Source of the DNA: Chromobacterium subtsugae
Lineage (GTDB): Bacteria; Pseudomonadota; Gammaproteobacteria; Burkholderiales; Chromobacteriaceae
Length of the DNA: 64,000 nt
Direction of reading: 5' to 3'
NCBI RefSeq assembly: GCF_001676875.1
Contig: NZ_JYKA01000007.1
Location: 1-64,000, forward strand
Made by a program: the position numbers and the translations under genes. Below are positions 1 through 11,018 of the stretch, in pieces. The notes beneath the pieces are model-generated. The model searched no databases. It had not been told where the DNA came from and was given only the letters and a program-made list of their open reading frames with translations. Each line of letters starts with the position of its first letter. Position 1 is the stretch's first letter.

Positions 1-230
1 GCAAGTCATTGATTTTCATTCAAATAGGCAGTTTGCATTTTTATTGAGCCTCCGAAAAATCCGCTGAAAACCCGCCTGCCACCGTGATTGGCTGGATAGA
101 TAACTTTGGAAAATCCTCCAAAACCGGCCGAATTTTCATTCTTACCGTCAGAAATCGCGAACGCCTCCTACATTGGCGTGACAATGTCATTTCGTGATAG
201 GATCAAATGCCTTCCCCACCGGAGCGCGCC
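1..230 (+). promoter_or_regulatory. Upstream region of the MFS transporter; no gene seen
   Basis: No convincing open reading frame lies here. Positions 179-189 form a small palindrome, TGACA-A-TGTCA, which could be an operator. A TTGGCG at about 173 lies roughly 17 bases before a TGATAG-like box at about 195, so a promoter here is possible but weak. If that promoter is real, it favours the downstream start at 231 over the in-frame ATG at 207. Confidence 0.3.
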
Positions 231-1547
231 ATGCAGACTTCCCTACGACAACGACTGAATGGCCTGCCTCCCGGTTTCCATCTGCTGATGCTCAGCGACG
301 TCTTGAGCGGGCTGGCGATGGGCGCCGGCTATGTCAGCATCAGCTGGTGGGTGGTATCGATGGGCGGCGCCCGCGACATGGCCTGGTTCAGCACGCTGAC
401 CGCGCTGGTGATGCTGGTGGCGCTGCCGCTGACCGCGCCGCTGGGCGACCGCTTCCCGAAAAACCGCGTCATCGCCGGCGGCATCCTGCTGGCCATGCTG
501 TCCGGCCTGGCGCTGGCGGCGATGGCTTGGTTCCACTTCTATAGATTGGCGTGGGTGGTGGCCAGCGAATCGATGGCCATGTTCGCCTGGGCCATCGTAA
601 TTCCTTCCATGTTGAGCATCGCCGCCGAGCTGGTGCCGGCAAACCGGCTGTCCGACGCGCTGTCGATGCAGAAAAGCTCGCAATCGGTAGGCAACCTGAT
701 CGGCCCGGTCATAGGCGGCAGCCTGATGGCGGTGGCGCCGGCCTGGATGGCGCTGGGCAGCTATACGCTGCTGCTGGCCATCGCCGCCGTCGGCGCCTTG
801 CGCATCCGGTTGCCGGCGCGCAGCTTGGCGGATGTCCGGGCGGAAAGCTTCATCGAACAGATCCGCAGCGGCCTGCGCGTGCGCTGGCGCATTCCGCTGG
901 AGCGCCGCTGGGCGCTGTGGGGCTTGCTGGTGATGACCGCCTACTTCCCGATGGTGGTGACGCTGCTGCCGATCAAGCTGCATCAATTGGGCCTGCCGGC
1001 GTTCTGGCTGGGCGCCTGCGAGGCGGCGGTCAGCGGCGGCCTGCTGGTCGGCTCGCTGTGGCTGACGCACCGCCTGCTGCTGCACTGTAGCCGGCCGCGC
1101 GCCCGCGCTTTCGCGATGTGGGCGCTCGGCGCGGTATTCCTGGTGGTGGCGTTGACCGATCATCCGCTGGTGATGCTGGCAATGTTCGGCATCGAAGGCG
1201 CGCTGCTGTCGATCACCATGCTGATCGGCCAGACCCATCGCACGCTGGCGGTGCCGGAGCCCTATCGCGCGCGGGTGTCGGCGATCAATGTGCTGGTGGC
1301 CAAGCTGGGCGGCATGCTGGGGCCGGCGCTGGCCGGCATCCTGCTGGCGCGCTGGTCGCTGGATGAGGTCTATCTGTTCTTCGCCCTGTTCCACCTGCTG
1401 ACGGTGCCGCCGATGCTGCTGCTGCCCGGCGTCAACCGCTTCCTGAACCTGAGCCATGACGAGGTGAAGGACTGGTACCTGAAACAGCACCCGGAGGCTT
1501 TCGAGCCGATGGCGCCGGCGGGCGGCAAGCTGGAACAATCGGCATAA
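231..1547 (+). CDS. Major facilitator superfamily transporter
   Basis: Encodes a 438-residue integral inner-membrane protein with about 12 hydrophobic segments, typical of MFS drug or metabolite exporters. The stretch 'PLGDRFPKNRVIAGG' after the second segment is the loop 2-3 signature (G-D-R-x-P-K) that defines the superfamily. Start: an in-frame ATG also exists at 207 (preceded by AGGA), but GGAG at 221-224 sits seven bases before the ATG at 231, which I prefer. Substrate cannot be told from sequence. It converges on hslU with a hairpin between them. Confidence 0.85.
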   Translation: MQTSLRQRLNGLPPGFHLLMLSDVLSGLAMGAGYVSISWWVVSMGGARDMAWFSTLTALVMLVALPLTAPLGDRFPKNRVIAGGILLAMLSGLALAAMAWFHFYRLAWVVASESMAMFAWAIVIPSMLSIAAELVPANRLSDALSMQKSSQSVGNLIGPVIGGSLMAVAPAWMALGSYTLLLAIAAVGALRIRLPARSLADVRAESFIEQIRSGLRVRWRIPLERRWALWGLLVMTAYFPMVVTLLPIKLHQLGLPAFWLGACEAAVSGGLLVGSLWLTHRLLLHCSRPRARAFAMWALGAVFLVVALTDHPLVMLAMFGIEGALLSITMLIGQTHRTLAVPEPYRARVSAINVLVAKLGGMLGPALAGILLARWSLDEVYLFFALFHLLTVPPMLLLPGVNRFLNLSHDEVKDWYLKQHPEAFEPMAPAGGKLEQSA

Positions 1548-1552
1548 AGCGA

Positions 1553-1578
1553 AACGGCGGTCCTTTCGGGCCGCCGTT
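1553..1578. terminator. Hairpin between the convergent MFS and hslU genes
   Basis: AACGGCGGTCC pairs with GGGCCGCCGTT across a short loop. The T-tract is poor on both strands (TTTCGCTTT on the minus side), so it may be a modest bidirectional terminator. Confidence 0.55.
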
Positions 1579-1631
1579 ATACCTTATATATAGATTGGCT
1601 TCTCTCCACCGGGGAAAGAAGCCAACCCACG

Positions 1632-2978
<1,347 letters not shown>

Positions 2979-3022
2979 GACGATCTCCGCCCGGCCGCGC
3001 GGGCCGGGCCTTGCATTCGGGG

Positions 3023-3574
3023 TCAGGCCTCGTCGTCCGGGCCCAGGGTTTCGATCAGGTGGTTGTGGTTGGTGTAGATGCAGATGTCGCCGGCGATCTC
3101 CAACGACTTCTTCACCACCACCTCCGGCGCGAGATCGGTATTCTCGAACAGCGCGCGCGCGGCCGACTGCGCGAAGGCGCCGCCGGAACCGATGGCGGCG
3201 ATGCCCTGCTCCGGCTCCAGCACATCGCCGTTGCCGGTGATGATCAGCGTGTGGTCCTTGTCGGCGACGATCAGCATCGCCTCCAGCCGGCGCAGCATGC
3301 GGTCGGTGCGCCAATCCTTGGCCAGTTCCACCGCCGACACCAGCAAGTTGCCCTGATGCTTCTGCAATTTGGCTTCGAAGCGCTCGATCAGGGTGAAGGC
3401 GTCGGCGGTGCCGCCGGCGAACCCGGCCAGCACCTTGCCGCCGTGCAGCTTGCGTATCTTGCGCGCCGTCGCCTTGATCACGATGTTGCCCAGGGTCACT
3501 TGCCCGTCGCCGCCCAGCGCCACGCGCTCGCCGCGACGGACGGAAACGATGGTGGTTCCGTCAAATTGCTGCAT
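3023..3574 (-). CDS. hslV: ATP-dependent protease peptidase subunit HslV (ClpQ)
   Basis: The 183-residue threonine peptidase of the HslVU complex. The mature N-terminus TTIVSVRRG follows a six-residue leader MQQFDG; the exposed Thr is the nucleophile after processing. Conserved segments [21 protein letters not shown] and [10 protein letters not shown] are all present. Escherichia coli HslV loses only Met, so the longer propeptide is a betaproteobacterial trait. The longer open frame upstream is an artefact of high GC content. First gene of hslVU. Confidence 0.97.
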   Translation of the reverse strand: MQQFDGTTIVSVRRGERVALGGDGQVTLGNIVIKATARKIRKLHGGKVLAGFAGGTADAFTLIERFEAKLQKHQGNLLVSAVELAKDWRTDRMLRRLEAMLIVADKDHTLIITGNGDVLEPEQGIAAIGSGGAFAQSAARALFENTDLAPEVVVKKSLEIAGDICIYTNHNHLIETLGPDDEA

Positions 3575-3627
3575 GTTCGGTATTCCAATGGATATCAGGG
3601 ATGCCGGCATGCGCCGGCTCAGCTCTG

Positions 3628-3656
3628 AATATGCAGGCGATCGCGGCGATTGCAAG
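3628..3656 (-). promoter_or_regulatory. Candidate hslVU promoter
   Basis: On the minus strand TTGCAA (3650-3655) is followed after 16 bases by CATATT (3628-3633), about 55 bases before hslV. The -35 region reads CTTGCAA, close to the sigma-32 -35 consensus CTTGAAA, as expected for a heat-shock operon, but the sigma-32 -10 match is poor. Confidence 0.4.
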
Positions 3657-3690
3657 CAGCGTTTGCTCGCGGCGCGGCCGCGCCCTGTTG

Positions 3691-3718
3691 TATAATGAGA
3701 ATTATTTGTATTATCATC
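3691..3718 (+). promoter_or_regulatory. Fur box and -10 element of the tonB-exbBD operon
   Basis: ATAATGAGAATTATT followed by TGTATTATCAT matches the alternating pattern of Fur boxes, and the TATAAT at 3691-3696 is a perfect -10 hexamer lying inside it. It is just upstream of the tonB start at 3725. Occupancy by Fur-Fe(II) would block the promoter, making the operon iron-repressed. Confidence 0.7.
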
Positions 3719-3724
3719 GATTTC

Positions 3725-4432
3725 ATGAAACCCCTGCCAACCTTGCAACTTTCTGCCATCGGCGCGGTGCTGGGCCTGCATGCGCTGGCGCTGTGCTTGC
3801 TCAATGGCCAGCCCGGCCGGGAGCTGCCGGTGACGCCGCCGCGGCTGCTGACATCGATGACGATGCTGGCGCCGGCGGCCGCGCCCAAGGCCGCCGCGCC
3901 GTCTCCCGCCGCCCCGCAGAAACCGCAGGTCCAGGCCAAGGCCGCGCCTAGCAAGGCCATCCCGCAGACGCGGCCGCTGCCGGCAGTGAAGCCGCAGAAA
4001 ACCGACACGCCGCCGCCGGCGCCCGCCAAGGCCATCCAGGTGGCCGCCGCCGCTCCCGCAGCCTCTGCTGCCCCGGCGGCGGAGCCGGCCAAAGCGCCCG
4101 GCGGCGGCAAGCCGGACGGCGACAGCCGCCAGCAGCAAATCACCGAGCCGCTGTCCACCGGCGGCTACCTGAACAATCCGCAGCCCGCCTACCCCACCGT
4201 CTCCAAAGAAGAAGGCGAGGAAGGCACCGTGCGCCTGCGCGTCCATGTCAGCGTGCAGGGCCTGCCGCAAGAAGTGTCGGTGCAAAGCAGCAGCGGCTTC
4301 CCGCGCCTGGACCGCGCCGCGCTGGCCTCGGTCAAGCGCTGGCGCTTCATCCCGGCCAAGCGCGGCGCCGAGCCCATCGCCTACACCTACATCGTGCCGG
4401 TCGAGTTTTCCTTGAAGTCCAGCAGGTCATGA
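3725..4432 (+). CDS. tonB: Energy transducer TonB
   Basis: A 235-residue TonB: N-terminal membrane anchor ([18 protein letters not shown]), a long Pro/Ala/Lys-rich periplasmic linker (about residues 35-135), and the C-terminal TonB domain with [14 protein letters not shown], the [13 protein letters not shown] turn and the VPVEF strand. It carries proton-motive energy from ExbBD to outer-membrane receptors for siderophores or haem. The start is the ATG at 3725, right after the Fur box; the frame is open further upstream but would include the promoter. Overlaps the next gene by ATGA. Confidence 0.93.
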   Translation: MKPLPTLQLSAIGAVLGLHALALCLLNGQPGRELPVTPPRLLTSMTMLAPAAAPKAAAPSPAAPQKPQVQAKAAPSKAIPQTRPLPAVKPQKTDTPPPAPAKAIQVAAAAPAASAAPAAEPAKAPGGGKPDGDSRQQQITEPLSTGGYLNNPQPAYPTVSKEEGEEGTVRLRVHVSVQGLPQEVSVQSSSGFPRLDRAALASVKRWRFIPAKRGAEPIAYTYIVPVEFSLKSSRS

Positions 4433-4806
4433 GCGCCGCCGCATATCGCCAGGCCGGCGCCGCGCTGGCGGCGGCCATGCTGATGCTGACGAACGCCGCG
4501 GCAGAACCTAGTCCCGCCGGCCACGATCAAGCCCGCCGCAAGCAAACCTCCTCCTTGTCCGAGGAAGCGATGGAGGCGATAGCGGCAGGCCAAGCCGGTC
4601 TCGCGAAAGTGCGGGTGCTGATCAGCGCCGAAGGCCTGCCGCAGGAGATCGCCCTGATTAGCAGCAGCGGCGTCCCGCAATTGGACGCCGCCGCATTGAA
4701 AACCGTCAAAAACTGGCACTTCACCCCAGCCAAACGCGATGGCCAGGCCATTCCTGTCATCGTTATCGTCCCTATCGAATTTTCTTTGAAGCCTGGCAAA
4801 CCATGA
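4429..4806 (+). CDS. Short TonB C-terminal-domain protein
   Basis: A 125-residue protein made of one N-terminal hydrophobic segment (about residues 8-24), a brief linker, and a TonB C-terminal domain whose core ([40 protein letters not shown]) closely copies the end of the upstream TonB. It lacks the usual Pro-rich linker. The hydrophobic segment ends in NAAAEP, so it could be a cleaved signal peptide (free periplasmic domain) or a membrane anchor. ATGA overlaps at both ends imply translational coupling inside tonB-exbBD. Likely a duplicated, shortened tonB; its role is unknown. Confidence 0.8.
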   Translation: MSAAAYRQAGAALAAAMLMLTNAAAEPSPAGHDQARRKQTSSLSEEAMEAIAAGQAGLAKVRVLISAEGLPQEIALISSSGVPQLDAAALKTVKNWHFTPAKRDGQAIPVIVIVPIEFSLKPGKP

Positions 4807-5480
4807 ATCTAATGACCGTATTCCACCAAGGCGACGCCGTACTGATTTCGGTGTTCCTGATCCTGATCCTGATGTCGGCGCTCACCTGGTACCTGATCAT
4901 CGTGCGCGGCGTGCAGACCCTGCAGGCGCGCCGCGCCAACCGCAGCGCCGAGAGCGCGCTGTGGAGCGCGGCCGGCTGGACGCAGGCGGAGCACCAGTTG
5001 GCGCACAGCCGCGGACAGGTGGCCAACCTGACCCGCGCCGGCCTCGCCGCGCTCAAGCAGTACCAAAGCCAGGCCGGACGCGCGCTGGGCCAGGCTTGCG
5101 GCGTCGACGAATTCCTCACCCGCGCCATCCGCAAGGCGCTGGCGCAGGAAAACGCCCGCCAGGAAGCCGGCCTGACCGTGCTGGCCTCCATCGGCTCCAC
5201 CGCGCCTTTCATCGGCCTGTTCGGCACCGTCTGGGGCATCTACCACGCGCTGGTCAATATCGGCCAGGCCGGCCAGATGAGCATAGCCGCGGTCGCCGGG
5301 CCGATAGGCGAAGCGCTGATCGCCACCGCCGCCGGCCTGGCCGCCGCCATCCCGGCGGTGCTGGCCTACAACGCCCTCACCCGCGCCCAGCGCGTGATGT
5401 CGCAGGAACTGGACTATTTCGCCCACGACCTGCACGCCCAGTTGTTGACCCAATCCGGAGAGCAAGATGGCGTTCGGTAG
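4803..5480 (+). CDS. exbB: Biopolymer transport protein ExbB (MotA/TolQ/ExbB proton channel)
   Basis: A 225-residue inner-membrane protein with three membrane segments: one near the N-terminus ([19 protein letters not shown]) and two after residue 125. The family block [20 protein letters not shown] and the following [21 protein letters not shown] are both present. With ExbD it forms the proton-driven motor energising TonB. Start codon overlaps the previous stop (ATGA); its own end overlaps exbD by 14 bases. Confidence 0.95.
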   Translation: MNLMTVFHQGDAVLISVFLILILMSALTWYLIIVRGVQTLQARRANRSAESALWSAAGWTQAEHQLAHSRGQVANLTRAGLAALKQYQSQAGRALGQACGVDEFLTRAIRKALAQENARQEAGLTVLASIGSTAPFIGLFGTVWGIYHALVNIGQAGQMSIAAVAGPIGEALIATAAGLAAAIPAVLAYNALTRAQRVMSQELDYFAHDLHAQLLTQSGEQDGVR

Positions 5481-5877
5481 TTTCAACCAGGGCCCGGCCG
5501 CGCCGATGGCCGAGCCCAACACCACGCCGCTGGTGGACGTGATGCTGGTGCTGCTGGTGGTGTTCATCATCACCACCCCGCTGCTGACCAACGCGGTCAA
5601 GGTGGACCTGCCGCGCGCCCAGGCCGCCCAGCACCAGGACAAGCCGGAACAGATCCGCCTGGCGGTGGACGCCGCCGGCAAGCTGTTCTGGAACGACAAG
5701 GCGGTGGCGGAAGCCGACCTGCCGGCCCGCTTCGCCGCCGCCGCCGCCGCCAATCCCGAGGTGGAACTGCACCTGTCGGCCGACAAGGCCGTGCGCTACG
5801 AAACCGTGGCCAAGACCCTGGCCGCCGCCCAGAGCAACGGCGTCGGCAAGATAGGCTTCGTCACCGCCGCGCCCTGA
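5467..5877 (+). CDS. exbD: Biopolymer transport protein ExbD
   Basis: A 136-residue protein with one N-terminal membrane segment ([18 protein letters not shown]) and a periplasmic domain. The N-terminal pattern E[12 protein letters not shown] is the ExbD/TolR signature, and the Asp in PLVDVM is the proton-carrying residue. An SD sequence (GGAGAGCAAG) lies inside the end of exbB. Last gene of the Fur-box operon. Confidence 0.95.
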   Translation: MAFGSFNQGPAAPMAEPNTTPLVDVMLVLLVVFIITTPLLTNAVKVDLPRAQAAQHQDKPEQIRLAVDAAGKLFWNDKAVAEADLPARFAAAAAANPEVELHLSADKAVRYETVAKTLAAAQSNGVGKIGFVTAAP

Positions 5878-6057
5878 GCGCCAGCCCGCTTCCCGCCCCG
5901 GGGGGCTGGGCAGCCGCCGCGGAACCCCGCGCCGCCGGCCCACACTAAGCCATATTCCCGCGCCGCTGGCCTGCGCCAGCCGGCCATGGCAAGATTATTG
6001 CCTCATCTATCGACCCACCCCGCGCGCCGCGGCGCGCCAGCCAAGAATGGTTTCCCG

Positions 6058-7905
6058 ATGCGTTTTCCCGTTTCCCTGTTGAGCACCACGCTGGTCCTGG
6101 CCGGCCCCGCCGCGCTGGCGGCGCGCCAGCCGGCGGAAGAGGCGCCGCTGGCGCTGAAGGCCAGCATCAGCTGCCGCCACAACGCCGACAACAGCCTGGA
6201 CTGCACCACCCGCAACCAATTCACCATCCTCAAACCCGCCGGCAAGGAGTTTTTGTCGCGGATAGATTTCACCTACCCGGACACCGACAAGCTGGAAGTG
6301 CTGGGCGGCGAAGTGCGCCAGCAGGACGGCAAGGTGGTCAAGCTGGAAAAGTCGCAGGTGGAAACCCGCGCCGCGCCCAACCCCTACGCCGGCGTCAGCC
6401 GCGACAAGCAAACCTGGCTGGCCTTCCCCGAATTGGCGGTGGGCAGCGTGGTGTCCTACCAGGTCAGGCACCATATCGCCGCGCCGCCGCTCAGCCGCGA
6501 GCTGCTGTACCGGCTGGACTTCGATCCCGAGCCGGTGCGCTACGACAGCTATCATTTCGAGCTGGATTCGCCGCGGCCGCTGCTGTGGCGCGCCGAAGCG
6601 ATGGAAGGCTTTCAGACCGCGGCCAGCGCCGACGGCAAGCGGATCACCGTCGACCAGCGCGGCAGCCGCTACCTGAACCTCACCAATGAATGGAGCAATA
6701 GCGCGCTGCGCCGCTGGCCGCGGCTGAGCATCGCCACCAGCGACTCGCCGCAGCAGCATTTCGGCGTCTACGCCGAGCGCTACAACGCCATCCTGGCGGC
6801 GCCGTTGCCGCCGGGCGCGGCGGCGGTGGTGTCGCAGCAGCGCGGCAAGCCGGCCGCCCAGCAAGTGGCCGCCTTCATGCAGCACATCAACAGCCATTAC
6901 CGCTACCTCAACGACCAGCGGCTGGCCGAACGCGGCCTGGTGCCGTTCACGCTGGCCGAAATCGAGCAGCACGGCTACGGCGATTGCAAGGACCTGGCCA
7001 CCTTGCTGACCGCGATGCTGCGCCGCGCCGGCATCGCCGCCGAACCGGCGCTGGTCTTCCGCGGCAACTTCGCCCAGCAGCCGCTGCTGCCTGGCCTCGG
7101 CACCGTCAACCACATGATCGTGCGCGCGCAAGTGGACGGCAAAACCGAGTGGCTGGACGCCACCAACCCCTTCTTCGCCGCCGGCCGCATCATGCCTGAC
7201 CTGCAGGAGCGCGCGACCTACCTGATGGGCGACGACGGCAAGGTGCGCCAGGACTTCATTCCGCTGCAGGCGGCCACCCTCAGCAGCTCGGTCAAGCGCG
7301 TCGAAACCCTGAAACGCGACAGCAGCGCGCGCATCGTCAGCCAAAGCCTGCTGGCCAGCTGGCCCTTGATCGAAATGACGATGCAGGACCGCTACCAGGG
7401 CAGCAGCGGCACCGACCAGAACATCTGCCGCGGCCTCGGCAACCAGACGCAGAACTGCAAGGTGGCGCGCGCCGCCACCGGCTTCCTGATTCCGGAGCGT
7501 TACCCGATCCAGATAAGCGGCGACGACACCCGCGCGCTGGAGAAGATCTCCGGCCTCTACCTGTACGACCCGCGCCTGGAAAGCCGCTGGAACGACTTCG
7601 ACAACTACCGCGCCAACGGCAACCAGGCCGACGTCTACCTGGGCGACCCGGAAATCATGGAGCGCTCGCTGGAACTGAAAGGCGCCAAGGCCATCCAGCC
7701 GCCGTTCAGCTGCCAGGCGCGCTCGCCCTGGTTCGACCTGGACCTGAAGCAAACCGCCGACGCCAGCGGCGTCCGCTACCAATACCGGCTGAGCAGCAAG
7801 GTGCGCTGGCTGAGCCACGACGACATCGTCAGCCCGGAATTCGCCGCGCTCAGCCGCCAGGCCCGCGCCTGCGCCACCCAGGTGCGGCAGATCCTGAAGC
7901 TGTAA
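6058..7905 (+). CDS. DUF3857 and transglutaminase-like domain protein, secreted
   Basis: A 615-residue protein with a signal peptide (MRFPVSLLSTTLVLAGPAALAA), an N-terminal DUF3857 beta domain, and a transglutaminase-like segment. The catalytic Cys lies in YGDCKDLATLLTAMLR and the following His in VNHMIV with Asp in WLDATN, so the Cys-His-Asp triad looks intact. Such proteins are periplasmic or surface exposed; their substrates are unknown. The frame is open 24 codons upstream (5986), but only the ATG at 6058 gives a clean signal peptide. It stands alone, followed by a terminator. Confidence 0.82.
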   Translation: MRFPVSLLSTTLVLAGPAALAARQPAEEAPLALKASISCRHNADNSLDCTTRNQFTILKPAGKEFLSRIDFTYPDTDKLEVLGGEVRQQDGKVVKLEKSQVETRAAPNPYAGVSRDKQTWLAFPELAVGSVVSYQVRHHIAAPPLSRELLYRLDFDPEPVRYDSYHFELDSPRPLLWRAEAMEGFQTAASADGKRITVDQRGSRYLNLTNEWSNSALRRWPRLSIATSDSPQQHFGVYAERYNAILAAPLPPGAAAVVSQQRGKPAAQQVAAFMQHINSHYRYLNDQRLAERGLVPFTLAEIEQHGYGDCKDLATLLTAMLRRAGIAAEPALVFRGNFAQQPLLPGLGTVNHMIVRAQVDGKTEWLDATNPFFAAGRIMPDLQERATYLMGDDGKVRQDFIPLQAATLSSSVKRVETLKRDSSARIVSQSLLASWPLIEMTMQDRYQGSSGTDQNICRGLGNQTQNCKVARAATGFLIPERYPIQISGDDTRALEKISGLYLYDPRLESRWNDFDNYRANGNQADVYLGDPEIMERSLELKGAKAIQPPFSCQARSPWFDLDLKQTADASGVRYQYRLSSKVRWLSHDDIVSPEFAALSRQARACATQVRQILKL

Positions 7906-7928
7906 ACCCGGCGCGCGATGTCGGCGCC

Positions 7929-7958
7929 AAGGGGGATGGTCGCGGCCTCCCCTTTTTT
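7929..7958 (+). terminator. Rho-independent terminator after the DUF3857 gene
   Basis: AAGGGGGA pairs with TCCCCTT (imperfect) and runs into TTTTTT at 7953-7958. Confidence 0.6.
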
Positions 7959-7985
7959 GCCGCCAGCAAGCATTCGATTTAAATA
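7957..7985 (+). promoter_or_regulatory. Candidate promoter of the PAS-chemoreceptor pair
   Basis: TTGCCG (7957-7962), 17-base spacer, TAAATA (7980-7985) in an A/T-rich stretch about 115 bases before the PAS gene. No flagellar sigma-28 pattern was found. Confidence 0.35.
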
Positions 7986-8100
7986 AAATGATTTTAACTT
8001 AAACCATTTCGCAATAAATCCTTGCCCTGTCATGCACAGGACATGACAATGCCAATTTGCCGGCAATACTACAAAGAGCATGGTCAAAGAGAAGCAGACA

Positions 8101-8661
8101 ATGGAAAAAACAGCCATCGGCAGAGGCGCCGGCCGGGAAGTGCAGCTCGCGCCGCACGAACTGATCGTCACCAAGACCGACCCCAGCGGCCACATCACCT
8201 ACGCCAACCGCGTGTTCATGCGGGTGGCCGGCTACGCCGAGCACCAGCTGCTGGGCAAGCCGCACAACCTGATCCGCCATCCCGACATGCCGCGCGGCGC
8301 GTACCGGCTGATGTGGCAGACGCTGCAGGCCGGCCACGAATTCTTCGCGCTGGTGAAAAACGCCACCGCGGACGGCAACTACTACTGGGTGCTGGCCAAC
8401 GTCACGCCCGATTACGACCCGCAAGGCCGCCTGCAGGGCTACTACTCGGTGCGGCGCCCGCCCAGCCGCGCCGCCATCGCCGCCATCGAACCGATCTACG
8501 CCGAAATGCGCAAGATAGAAGCCAGCCAGGGCAAGGCCGCCGCGCCAGACGCCTCGCGCGACTGGCTGCTGGCGCTGCTGGCGGAAAAAGGCTGCAGCTA
8601 CCAGGACTTCATCCTGGGGCTGAACGCCGACGTACTGAAAGCCAAAGGAGTCACCGGATGA
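8101..8661 (+). CDS. Aer-type PAS sensor protein (separate from its transducer)
   Basis: A 186-residue cytoplasmic protein whose first ~120 residues are a PAS domain very like that of the energy-taxis receptor Aer: [35 protein letters not shown] and [11 protein letters not shown]. Aer binds FAD in this fold; the Trp of Aer's 'GEPWSG' segment is Phe here (AGHEFFAL). The C-terminal tail has no membrane segment. Start: an in-frame ATG at 8080 has its SD too close, whereas GAGAAG precedes the ATG at 8101. The stop overlaps the start of the chemoreceptor (ATGA), so the two are translationally coupled and probably form one sensor. Confidence 0.85.
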   Translation: MEKTAIGRGAGREVQLAPHELIVTKTDPSGHITYANRVFMRVAGYAEHQLLGKPHNLIRHPDMPRGAYRLMWQTLQAGHEFFALVKNATADGNYYWVLANVTPDYDPQGRLQGYYSVRRPPSRAAIAAIEPIYAEMRKIEASQGKAAAPDASRDWLLALLAEKGCSYQDFILGLNADVLKAKGVTG

Positions 8662-10079
8662 GTTCCCCCCGCAAAGCCAGCCCCTTCCTGCGCTCGCATC
8701 TGGCCTGGGTGCTGGCGGGCTTCAACGCCCTGGTGGTGCTGTCCATCGTCGACGACTACCTGCTGCCGGCCGGCGCCCAGGCCGCGGTCAGCGTCCTGCT
8801 GCTGATCGCCACCATCGCGCTGTCCTGCTGGCTGTGGCAAAAGGGCAGCCGCATCTTCCTCCTGCTCAACGCCCTCACCCGCCAGCTGGGCCTGGCCTGC
8901 AGCGGCGAATTGCACCACCGCAGCACCGGCACCCGCGAAATGGGCGAAGTCGGCCAGGTGGCCTGGCAGCTGAATGACTTCCTCGACCTGGTGGAAACCT
9001 ACTTCAAGGAAATCAACACCTGCTTCCAGGAGATCAGCCAGGGCAACTTCTCGCGCCGGCCGCTCAACCAAGGCCTGCCCGGCATCCTGGCCAGCTCGCT
9101 GGAGAACGTGAACAAGACCATCCAGACCATGGCCGACAACGACGGCTTCGTGCGCCGCAACCGGCTGTCGTCGCAACTGGCGGCGCTGAACAACCCCAAC
9201 CTTCGTCACGACCTGTCCGGCAGCCAGCACGACCTCACCGCCATCAGCCAGGCGATGGACGCGGTGGCCGGCATCACCCGCGACAACGCCGCCGGCGCGC
9301 GCGAAAGCCTGGACAGCGCGGCGGAATTGTCCAGCCACCTGGATACCATCGCCGGCAGCGTCAACAGCATGGATCAGGCCAGCCAGCTGCTGGCCCAGGA
9401 ATGGCAGGGCATAGAAAGCTCGCTGGCCGACATCTCGGCCATCGCCGACCAGACCAATCTGCTGGCGCTGAACGCCGCCATCGAAGCCGCCCGCGCCGGC
9501 GAAACCGGCCGCGGCTTCGCGGTGGTGGCCGACGAAGTGCGCAAACTGGCCGAGCGCAGCAAGAGCACCGCCAACCAGGTGCAGAATGTGCTGGAATCGC
9601 TGTCCACCCGCATCGCCGACATGCAGGCGCAGGCCAGCGACGCCGGCGGCGTGGCCGGCAATGTGCAGACATCGGTGGAATCGTTCCGCCAGCGCTTTGC
9701 CAGCCTGGCCGAGCAATCCGACCGGGTGTTGAAGCAGGTGAGCGAGGTGCAGCAGAAGTCGCAGACCTCGCTGCAGAAAGTGGCGCACGTGATCTACAAG
9801 CAAAGCGCTTACCACGCGATCGAGGAAGCCGAGGCCCAAGCCCCGGCGGTGGAGCTGGAGCACTGGATAGACGGCGGCGGCGCCAGCCTGTTCGGCGCCT
9901 CCGCCACCCAGGCGCTGCGCCAGCCGCTGGCGCAGCTGCAGCAGCAAGTCGGCGCGGCGCTGGCCGCCGCCAGCCAGAGCGGCCAGCTGGACGAGGCCGG
10001 CATCGTCGCGCGGATGCAGGCGATGGAGCAGGCCAGCCAGAAGCTGCAGCAGGGCCTGGACCAGCTGTCCGCGGCCTGA
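8658..10079 (+). CDS. Methyl-accepting chemotaxis protein without periplasmic domain
   Basis: A 473-residue transducer: two close N-terminal membrane segments (about residues 12-55) with almost no periplasmic loop, a HAMP-like/linker region, and the signalling domain with the hairpin tip [20 protein letters not shown] then [17 protein letters not shown]. The tail ([15 protein letters not shown]... EHW) resembles a zinc-binding CZB domain but lacks the Cys and HxxxH ligands, so it looks degenerate. Strong SD AAAGGAG at 8644-8650. With the PAS protein just upstream, it resembles bipartite energy-taxis systems such as CetA/CetB. Confidence 0.9.
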   Translation: MSSPRKASPFLRSHLAWVLAGFNALVVLSIVDDYLLPAGAQAAVSVLLLIATIALSCWLWQKGSRIFLLLNALTRQLGLACSGELHHRSTGTREMGEVGQVAWQLNDFLDLVETYFKEINTCFQEISQGNFSRRPLNQGLPGILASSLENVNKTIQTMADNDGFVRRNRLSSQLAALNNPNLRHDLSGSQHDLTAISQAMDAVAGITRDNAAGARESLDSAAELSSHLDTIAGSVNSMDQASQLLAQEWQGIESSLADISAIADQTNLLALNAAIEAARAGETGRGFAVVADEVRKLAERSKSTANQVQNVLESLSTRIADMQAQASDAGGVAGNVQTSVESFRQRFASLAEQSDRVLKQVSEVQQKSQTSLQKVAHVIYKQSAYHAIEEAEAQAPAVELEHWIDGGGASLFGASATQALRQPLAQLQQQVGAALAAASQSGQLDEAGIVARMQAMEQASQKLQQGLDQLSAA

Positions 10080-10103
10080 GTCCGTCCCCTCTTCCCCTTG
10101 CCA

Positions 10104-10127
10104 AGCCGGGCCCAGCCCGGCTTTTTC
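10104..10127 (+). terminator. Terminator of the PAS-chemoreceptor operon
   Basis: AGCCGGG, loop CCCA, CCCGGCT, then TTTTT. A textbook Rho-independent hairpin 24 bases after the stop. Confidence 0.85.
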
Positions 10128-10145
10128 ACGTCCGCGCGCGGCGCC

Positions 10146-10799
10146 TCAATGGCGCTTCGGCAAACGGTATTGCAGCAGCCAGAAATGCTCGCGCCGCAGC
10201 AAGGCCATGTCGCTGACGCCATGCCGGCCCAGCAGGATGCGCAATTCGGTTTCGCTGGGAAAGTTCTTCAATAGCCGCAGCTCGCCGCCGTCGGGTCCGG
10301 GCCGCATCTGGTAGCCGTTGCCCGCCGCGTCATACTCCACCAGCGGATATTCGCGGCACTGCGCCTCGCTGTCGTCCAACCACAGCACCTCGGCGCCGGC
10401 CTGCAAGCCGCCGTGCAGGCCAGCCAGCCAATCGTCGCGGCGCTGCTTGGGCAGCCGCGAAAAACACTGCGCGGCGAAAGCCGCGTCGAAACCGCCGGCG
10501 CCGGCCGGCAGCGCGCAGTCCTGCGCCAGGCGAAACTCCACCCGCTCCACGCCCGGCCGTTGGCGCGCCAGCGCCAGCGCGGCAGCGGCCTCGTCCAATG
10601 CCAGGTAGCGCCGCGCCCGCGGCGCCAGGTATTGCGTCCAGTAACCGCTGCCGCACGCCCATTCCAGCACCTGGCGGCCGGCGAACTGCTGCGGCAGATA
10701 ACGCCGCAGCCAGACCAGCTCCAGCGCCCGCTCGGGCTGTTCGTACGCCGCGTCGCCCTCTTCCGCGCCATGGATGCTCATTTCCCGGTCCGACTGCAT
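10146..10799 (-). CDS. Class I SAM-dependent methyltransferase
   Basis: A 217-residue protein with motif I VLEWACGSGYWT (about residues 44-55), the acidic end of strand 2 (YLALDEA) and a motif IV-like GGFDAAFAAQCFSRL. These define a Rossmann methyltransferase. The substrate is unknown; small-molecule methyltransferases of this size are common. An SD (GGGAGAG) precedes the ATG at 10799. It stands alone between two oppositely oriented genes. Confidence 0.8.
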   Translation of the reverse strand: MQSDREMSIHGAEEGDAAYEQPERALELVWLRRYLPQQFAGRQVLEWACGSGYWTQYLAPRARRYLALDEAAAALALARQRPGVERVEFRLAQDCALPAGAGGFDAAFAAQCFSRLPKQRRDDWLAGLHGGLQAGAEVLWLDDSEAQCREYPLVEYDAAGNGYQMRPGPDGGELRLLKNFPSETELRILLGRHGVSDMALLRREHFWLLQYRLPKRH

Positions 10800-11018
10800 G
10801 CGTGCTCTCCCACGGGCCCAGCCCTTTGCGACCCGAATAGCATACCACCCAGTCCACCCCCTGTATTTGTTATAAATTACGTAAATAAAACATGTATATC
10901 ATTAAATAAATAATATTTAGCTTATTGCTCTAGGCGAAATCCATAAATCCCGCAATCAAGTCGTCATGGAAAATGCTCCTCTCGGCAGCCTTCATCCCCG
11001 CCGCCGCGCTGCCCATGA
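10800..11018. other. Gene-free A/T-rich spacer
   Basis: Contains the SD and probably the promoter of the methyltransferase. Positions 10862-10930 are strongly A/T-rich (runs such as TTATAAATTACGTAAATAAA), in contrast to the surroundings. No reading frame or known RNA was recognised. Confidence 0.4.
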
